DNA of 64,000 bases from Planctomycetota bacterium. Lineage in GTDB: Bacteria; Planctomycetota; UBA8742; UBA2392. Below are positions 60,644 through 64,000 of this stretch, one piece after another. The stretch is taken from contig JADLAK010000044.1 of the NCBI GenBank assembly GCA_020848275.1, positions 62,001 through 126,000 of the forward strand, in the 5' to 3' direction. Both the position numbers and the translations under genes were made by a program. The notes below the pieces were generated by a model. It was not told the origin of the DNA. It saw only the letters and a list, made by a program, of their open reading frames with translations, and ran no database searches. The first letter of the stretch is position 1; each line of letters opens with the position of its first letter.

Positions 60644-60707
60644 GCGGCGGGGCAGAGAACATGGACGTGCAATACTTCCGGCCCCGCCGCTAACGCGGGC
60701 GGGCTCC
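60629..60707. repeat. Palindromic element, family 5 (GCGTAAGCGGCGGGGC)
   Basis: The left arm GCGTAAGCGGCGGGGC and the right arm GCCCCGCCGCTAACGC are complementary in 15 of 16 bases. A related word, GCCGCCGCTTACGCGGC, is at about 63274. The TAA stop of the upstream synthase gene is in the left arm, and the element fills the whole gap to the next gene of the same operon. Confidence 0.65.
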
Positions 60708-60722
60708 GAAGTCGAGGCAATT

Positions 60723-61868
60723 ATGGCTGCGATAATCACCGGCGTAGGCGTCGTGAGCTCCCTCGGAGCTGATCCCGTCTCGTTCGCCAAGGGTCTGCGC
60801 GGGGGGCGCTCCGGCTGCGCGCTGCACGACTTCGAATATTTAGGCGGCCGCAAAGTCAGTGCGCCGGCGTATCTGGCAATGCCCGCTGACGCCAAAGGTT
60901 TGATCGACCCCAAAAAGCTGCGCCGCATGGACCGCTTATCGCGCATGTGCGCGGTTTCCGCGCGCCAGGCGCTGGCGATGGCAGGTATTGACGCGTCAAC
61001 GCTCAACCCGGCGCGCACCGGCGTCGTTTTCGGCACCGCCTTTGGCGCCATGGCGACCACGCAGGCGTTTGTGGACAGTTGGCTCAAGCAGGGCGAACGC
61101 CACGCAAGCCCGCTCAACTTCATGAACTCCGTACACGGCATCATGGCCAGCCTGATCGCGCTCGACCTTGGCATTACCGGCGTCAATCTCACGCTCAGCC
61201 AGCGCGACCTGAGCTTCGAGGGCGCGCTCGTGACGGCCCTCGAAATCCTCGAGAGCGGCGAGGCCGATACCTTGATCGTGGGTGCGGGCGACGAACTCAC
61301 GCCGCTGCTTCACGATTTCGGCGCGCGCGTGCACTACGTCAACCTCGACGCCGCAAACGCCCGCGGTCTCGACCCCTTCGCGCCCACCGACCCGACGGTG
61401 CCGGGCGACGGCGCGGCAGTGATCGTGCTTGAACGCGCTGACAGCAAACGCAAGCCGCTGGCGAAGTTCGAAGCCGCGGCGATGGGACGGCTTGGCAAGA
61501 CCGACCTTGCGGCGAAGCTGCTTTCGAGCGATCTGCGCTCGATAATTTCGCTGGCGACCACCAACCGCGGCGGCAGTAAACGTGCGGCGGCGCATTTTGC
61601 GCGGCGCGAAAATGCGCTCGATGGTTTGCTTGGCCGCGAGCTTGTTAAACTGACGCATCGCGGCAACTTCGGCGATTCGCCTTCGGCGGGCGCGTTGCAG
61701 TGCGTTGCCAACGTGCTGATGCTGTCGGGCGGCGAGGTGTTTGCGCCGCTGGCGGCGGGCGAAATTCGCCGCGACCTCGTCGCGGGCGTTGCCGCCCCCA
61801 CCGCGATCCTGCACGACGCCGCCAGCGTTTCCGGCACCCACGCGGCGTATGTGTTGACGCAGGCATAA
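60723..61868 (+). CDS. Chain-length-factor-like ketoacyl synthase without catalytic residues
   Basis: 381 residues with the ketoacyl synthase fold (IITGVGVVSSLGADP, GVVFGTAFGAMATTQAF, NSVHGIMASLIALDLGITG, TLIVGAGDE, PGDGAAVIVLER). The nucleophile region reads LTLSQRDLSFEGA: the cysteine is gone (Asp162 in an ungapped alignment, Gln160 two residues earlier). The first histidine motif (AHGT) is replaced by ATTNRGGSKR and the second (KSxxGH) by HRGNFGDSPSAG. It cannot condense by itself. Such proteins act as chain-length factors that form heterodimers with an active KS in type II polyketide, aryl polyene and related systems. The immediate upstream KS is the obvious partner. Confidence 0.85.
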   Translation: MAAIITGVGVVSSLGADPVSFAKGLRGGRSGCALHDFEYLGGRKVSAPAYLAMPADAKGLIDPKKLRRMDRLSRMCAVSARQALAMAGIDASTLNPARTGVVFGTAFGAMATTQAFVDSWLKQGERHASPLNFMNSVHGIMASLIALDLGITGVNLTLSQRDLSFEGALVTALEILESGEADTLIVGAGDELTPLLHDFGARVHYVNLDAANARGLDPFAPTDPTVPGDGAAVIVLERADSKRKPLAKFEAAAMGRLGKTDLAAKLLSSDLRSIISLATTNRGGSKRAAAHFARRENALDGLLGRELVKLTHRGNFGDSPSAGALQCVANVLMLSGGEVFAPLAAGEIRRDLVAGVAAPTAILHDAASVSGTHAAYVLTQA

Positions 61869-61873
61869 TCTCC

Positions 61874-61970
61874 CGTGGGGCGGACATTCTTGTCCGCCCG
61901 GTCGGCGAAGCCGACCGAATTAGCTAGAGTGCCGCAAAGCGGCACCGCGGACAGGAATGTCCGCGCCACG
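61874..61970. repeat. Nested palindromic element, family 2, double form
   Basis: Outer arms of about 24 bases (left core GCGGACATTCTTGTCCGC, right core GCGGACAGGAATGTCCGC, outermost CGTGG/CCACG) are complementary with two mismatches. Each is also a palindrome by itself. Between them are two more perfect hairpins, GGTCGGC-GAA-GCCGACC and GTGCCGC-AAA-GCGGCAC, so the whole can form a cruciform or cloverleaf. A single arm is found at 31751-31770. It precedes the ubiA-like start by ten bases. Confidence 0.85.
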
Positions 61971-61980
61971 GATTGCAATT

Positions 61981-63084
61981 ATGCCCGAAGCCCCCGTCAA
62001 AGAGGTCACGCCGCCGCCGATGCCCGCGCCGCAGGGCGTGATCGGCACGATCAAAACCTACGGCAGCTTCGTCAAATTCTCGCACACGGTGTTTGCATTG
62101 CCGTTCGCGATCACAGGCATGCTTGTTGCCTACACAATGGGGATCGGTTTTCGAGATGTCTGGCCTTCATTTGTGTTTGTGGGAGATTCCATTCCCGGCA
62201 ATGTCCGGCCGTTGCGCGAATCAATCTTTCCAGTTTTCAGCGTCGTAACGTTAGCACTGGTATTTGCGGCCATGGTGGGCGCACGCAGTTTCGCAATGGC
62301 GCTCAACCGCATCCTTGATCGCCGCATTGACGCATCAAACCCCCGCACGGCAGGCCGTGAACTTCCATCGGGCCGAATGACGTTGGCCCAGGCTTGGGCG
62401 TTCGCCATTAGCGCCGCGATTCTCTATTTCGGAGCCTGTGTTGCGCTGGGCCGCGTAACAACCGCTCTCAGCCCAATCCCGATTGCGCTGATGACGGTAT
62501 ATCCGTTCACCAAACGCTTCACGTCGCTGTGCCACTTCGTGTTAGGTGCGTCTCTAGGATTGGCTCCTGTTGGGGCATGGGTCGCAGTCCGCGCTGGCGG
62601 TTCACTTTTGCTCCCCGATCAGCTTCCCGAATTAGGCGGCTGGGGCGCGGTCACCGAACCGCTCCCTTGGATTCTTGGCCTCGGCGTCATGCTCTGGGTC
62701 GCAGGGTTCGACATTATCTACGCGCTGCAGGACGATGAGTTCGACCGGGCAAACAAGCTGCACTCTTTTCCCGCGCAGTTTGGACGTTTCGAGGCGCTCG
62801 TTATGTCCCGCATTGTGCACGTGTTCGCAGCCGTCGCGTTTGTGGTCTTTTCAATCCAGATGTCTGGCGCTTTCGCCTTGTCTGAAGATCCTCAACCGCT
62901 GCCACTTTGGACCCTTGCCGCCCCTGTTATCGCCATTGTCGGGTTGATCTGGCAGCACAGGCTGGTGAAACCCGACGACCTGTCACGCGTGAACGTGGCG
63001 TTCTTCACCGTGAACGGGATTATCTCGGCACTGTTCGGCGCGGTGTACGTCGCGGGTTACATTGTGTGGCGAATGGCCAATTGA
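61981..63084 (+). CDS. UbiA-family polyprenyltransferase (MqnP/4-hydroxybenzoate type)
   Basis: 367 residues, about nine membrane helices. Both aspartate motifs for Mg-diphosphate are clear: N109-x3-D113-x3-D117 in NRILDRRIDASNPRT, and DIIYALQDDEFDR in the second repeat. The surrounding text (FVKFSHTVFALPFAI; ASNPRTAGRELPSGRM) is that of the UbiA/MqnP branch that prenylates aromatic acids for quinone synthesis. An ATG at 61957 lies inside the palindromic element, so I use 61981. It is the last gene of the ACP-KS-CLF run; it either prenylates the product of that run or is a neighbouring menaquinone gene. No other mqn or ubi gene is seen. Confidence 0.9.
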   Translation: MPEAPVKEVTPPPMPAPQGVIGTIKTYGSFVKFSHTVFALPFAITGMLVAYTMGIGFRDVWPSFVFVGDSIPGNVRPLRESIFPVFSVVTLALVFAAMVGARSFAMALNRILDRRIDASNPRTAGRELPSGRMTLAQAWAFAISAAILYFGACVALGRVTTALSPIPIALMTVYPFTKRFTSLCHFVLGASLGLAPVGAWVAVRAGGSLLLPDQLPELGGWGAVTEPLPWILGLGVMLWVAGFDIIYALQDDEFDRANKLHSFPAQFGRFEALVMSRIVHVFAAVAFVVFSIQMSGAFALSEDPQPLPLWTLAAPVIAIVGLIWQHRLVKPDDLSRVNVAFFTVNGIISALFGAVYVAGYIVWRMAN

Positions 63085-63373
63085 TTCTGTCACTCCTTGC
63101 GGTTGTAGGGGCTTGCCGCGGCAAACCCGACTATTTGGCGGGTTCGCTGCGGCGAACCCCGACGGTTCTGCGGCTACGTCCTCACCCTTTGGAAAATTTG
63201 GACACAGTTAACGCGGATTAATCCGGCCATCGGCGCGGGGTTACATCGCGTGGCGTGTTTCGAAGGGATTTTGTGCCGCCGCTTACGCGGCTCAGGACTT
63301 CTCCATAAATCGAAAGCCACCGGCTTTCGCCGGTGGCTAATGAAATGACGGCGCTACGCGCCTTCCAGTGGCT
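63085..63373. other. Gap rich in palindromes between ubiA-like gene and greA
   Basis: No gene seen. It contains GGGTTCGCTGCGGCGAACCC (about 63138), a GCCGCCGCTTACGCGGC word (about 63274) related to the family 5 element, and the perfect hairpin GCCACCGGC-TTTC-GCCGGTGGC (63316-63337). The last can end transcription of the plus-strand operon. Confidence 0.6.
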
Positions 63374-63409
63374 GTTTCAAAACAATCGGGGCAACCTTGC
63401 GGTCGCCCC
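63374..63409 (-). terminator. Terminator after greA
   Basis: On the minus strand GGGGCGACC-GCAA-GGTTGCCCC forms a nine-base stem with a stable tetraloop, followed by GATTGTTTTG. It lies about 45 bases after the greA stop. Confidence 0.8.
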
Positions 63410-63452
63410 GACGATCACTTTAGTTCAGACCGCTCGCGGCTCGTAATGACCA

Positions 63453-64000
63453 CTAGAACGAAGCTTTGCTGATGCCGCCGACTTCGTAGTTCACAGTGCC
63501 TTCCGGCGTCGTGACCACGGCCTTGTCGCCGGGCTTCTTGCCCAGAATGCCCTGCGCGATCGGGCTCTCGTTGCTGATGATGTTGCGCTCGTGGTCGGCT
63601 TCATACGGCCCAAAGATGGTGTATTCGACCGTCTTGCCATCGGTGCGCTTGAGCGAAACCTTGGTGCCGAAGCCCGCGGTGCTCGGGTCGACGTCGTCGG
63701 GTTCAACCACGCGCACGCGCTTGAGCTCGTCGATGATCTCGCGCGCGCGTTCCTTCAGGCGGCCTTCGCGTTCGCGCGCCGCATCCAGTTCCGCGTTTTC
63801 CGAGATATCGCCCATCGCCAGCGCTTCGCCAATCTGCTTGGCGACAGCCGGCAGCTCCTCTTCCTGCACGCGGCGAAGCTCTTCCTCGCGCTTGCGCCGG
63901 CCCTGCTGCGTGGCCAGGATTTCGTCGCTGGTCTTGCCGCGCGCCAGCGCCGCAAACTTGTCCTCGCGCTGCATCAGCGCCGGGTAGGCCTTGGTAACGA
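63453..64000 (-). CDS. greA: Transcription elongation factor GreA, C-terminal part; 5' end beyond the window
   Basis: GreA rescues backtracked RNA polymerase by stimulating transcript cleavage. Visible are the coiled-coil with the acidic tip (EALAMGDISENAELDAARERE, residues given in two parts: EALAMGDISENAEL and DAARERE) and the C-terminal FKBP-like domain (FGTKVSLKRTDGKTVEYTIFGPYEAD, split as FGTKVSLKR and VEYTIFGPYEAD; SPIAQGILGKKPGD). An ATG at 63974 exists, but the frame stays open to the edge as VTKAYPALMQREDKFAAL. The GreA domain begins only at about QQGRRKREEELRRV. I therefore think the gene is the long type found in Chlamydia and some spirochaetes, where a large N-terminal domain precedes GreA. 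If not, the start is 63974 and the protein has 173 residues with an odd leader. Confidence 0.85.
   Translation of the reverse strand, partial: VTKAYPALMQREDKFAALARGKTSDEILATQQGRRKREEELRRVQEEELPAVAKQIGEALAMGDISENAELDAAREREGRLKERAREIIDELKRVRVVEPDDVDPSTAGFGTKVSLKRTDGKTVEYTIFGPYEADHERNIISNESPIAQGILGKKPGDKAVVTTPEGTVNYEVGGISKASF

Noticed and set aside
61957-61980. ATG at 61957 as start of the UbiA-like protein
   Set aside because: It lies within the palindromic element; homology and a cleaner upstream context favour 61981.

Overview
The window is GC-rich, densely coded bacterial chromosome and looks like core genome rather than a mobile island. Lipid A/LPS genes (waaA, glmU), a Gram-negative type porin, Tat and lipoprotein signals, a Hanks-type kinase and an FHA protein are present. 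Large secreted HEAT/TPR proteins, a BatA-like membrane protein and the C-terminal part of what looks like a long-form GreA are also present. Together these fit a diderm bacterium, most likely Planctomycetota or a relative in the PVC group. This placement is inference; there is no rRNA gene to test it.

Layout: 1-6107 holds a K+/H+ antiporter cut by the left edge, a BatA-like protein, and an MBOAT/SGNH O-acetylation pair. 6189-11786 is a plus-strand run gpmI-pgi-trkH-trkA, followed by xerD. 12807-13547 is a low-GC small gene between inverted copies of a dispersed repeat. 13555-19417 (minus) carries aspS with an unusual insertion, a repeat-rich FHA protein and a zinc-protease-like lipoprotein. 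waaA follows, with a large central insertion. 21178-25152 is a giant secreted 14-repeat protein, divergent from a heme-oxygenase-like diiron enzyme (25325), an HTH regulator and a TolB-like propeller lipoprotein. 30195-35887 (minus) holds thiL, tsaE, a diguanylate cyclase, a 59-residue membrane protein and proS. Next come a LOG protein, MarR, glmU-prs, a 781-residue anchored protein with an ExbD-like partner, and folC-xseB. 45782-55040 is a tight four-gene minus-strand operon: kinase, DUF2064-like protein, HEAT-like exported protein, TPR-like exported protein. A Tat-exported Fe/Mn SOD is divergent from a porin with strong expression signals. 58269-63084 holds fabG, ACP, a ketoacyl synthase, a catalytically dead chain-length-factor-like synthase and a UbiA prenyltransferase. 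The right edge cuts the greA gene.

Two things stand out. First, many intergenic gaps carry dispersed inverted repeats of several unrelated sequence families. Some share one architecture (outer arms that are themselves palindromes), and several supply the stop codon or first codons of neighbouring genes. Second, the ACP/KS/CLF-like/UbiA locus and the kinase/DUF2064/HEAT/TPR operon are the best candidates for undescribed gene systems. No CRISPR array, prophage, insertion sequence, rRNA or tRNA gene was recognised.
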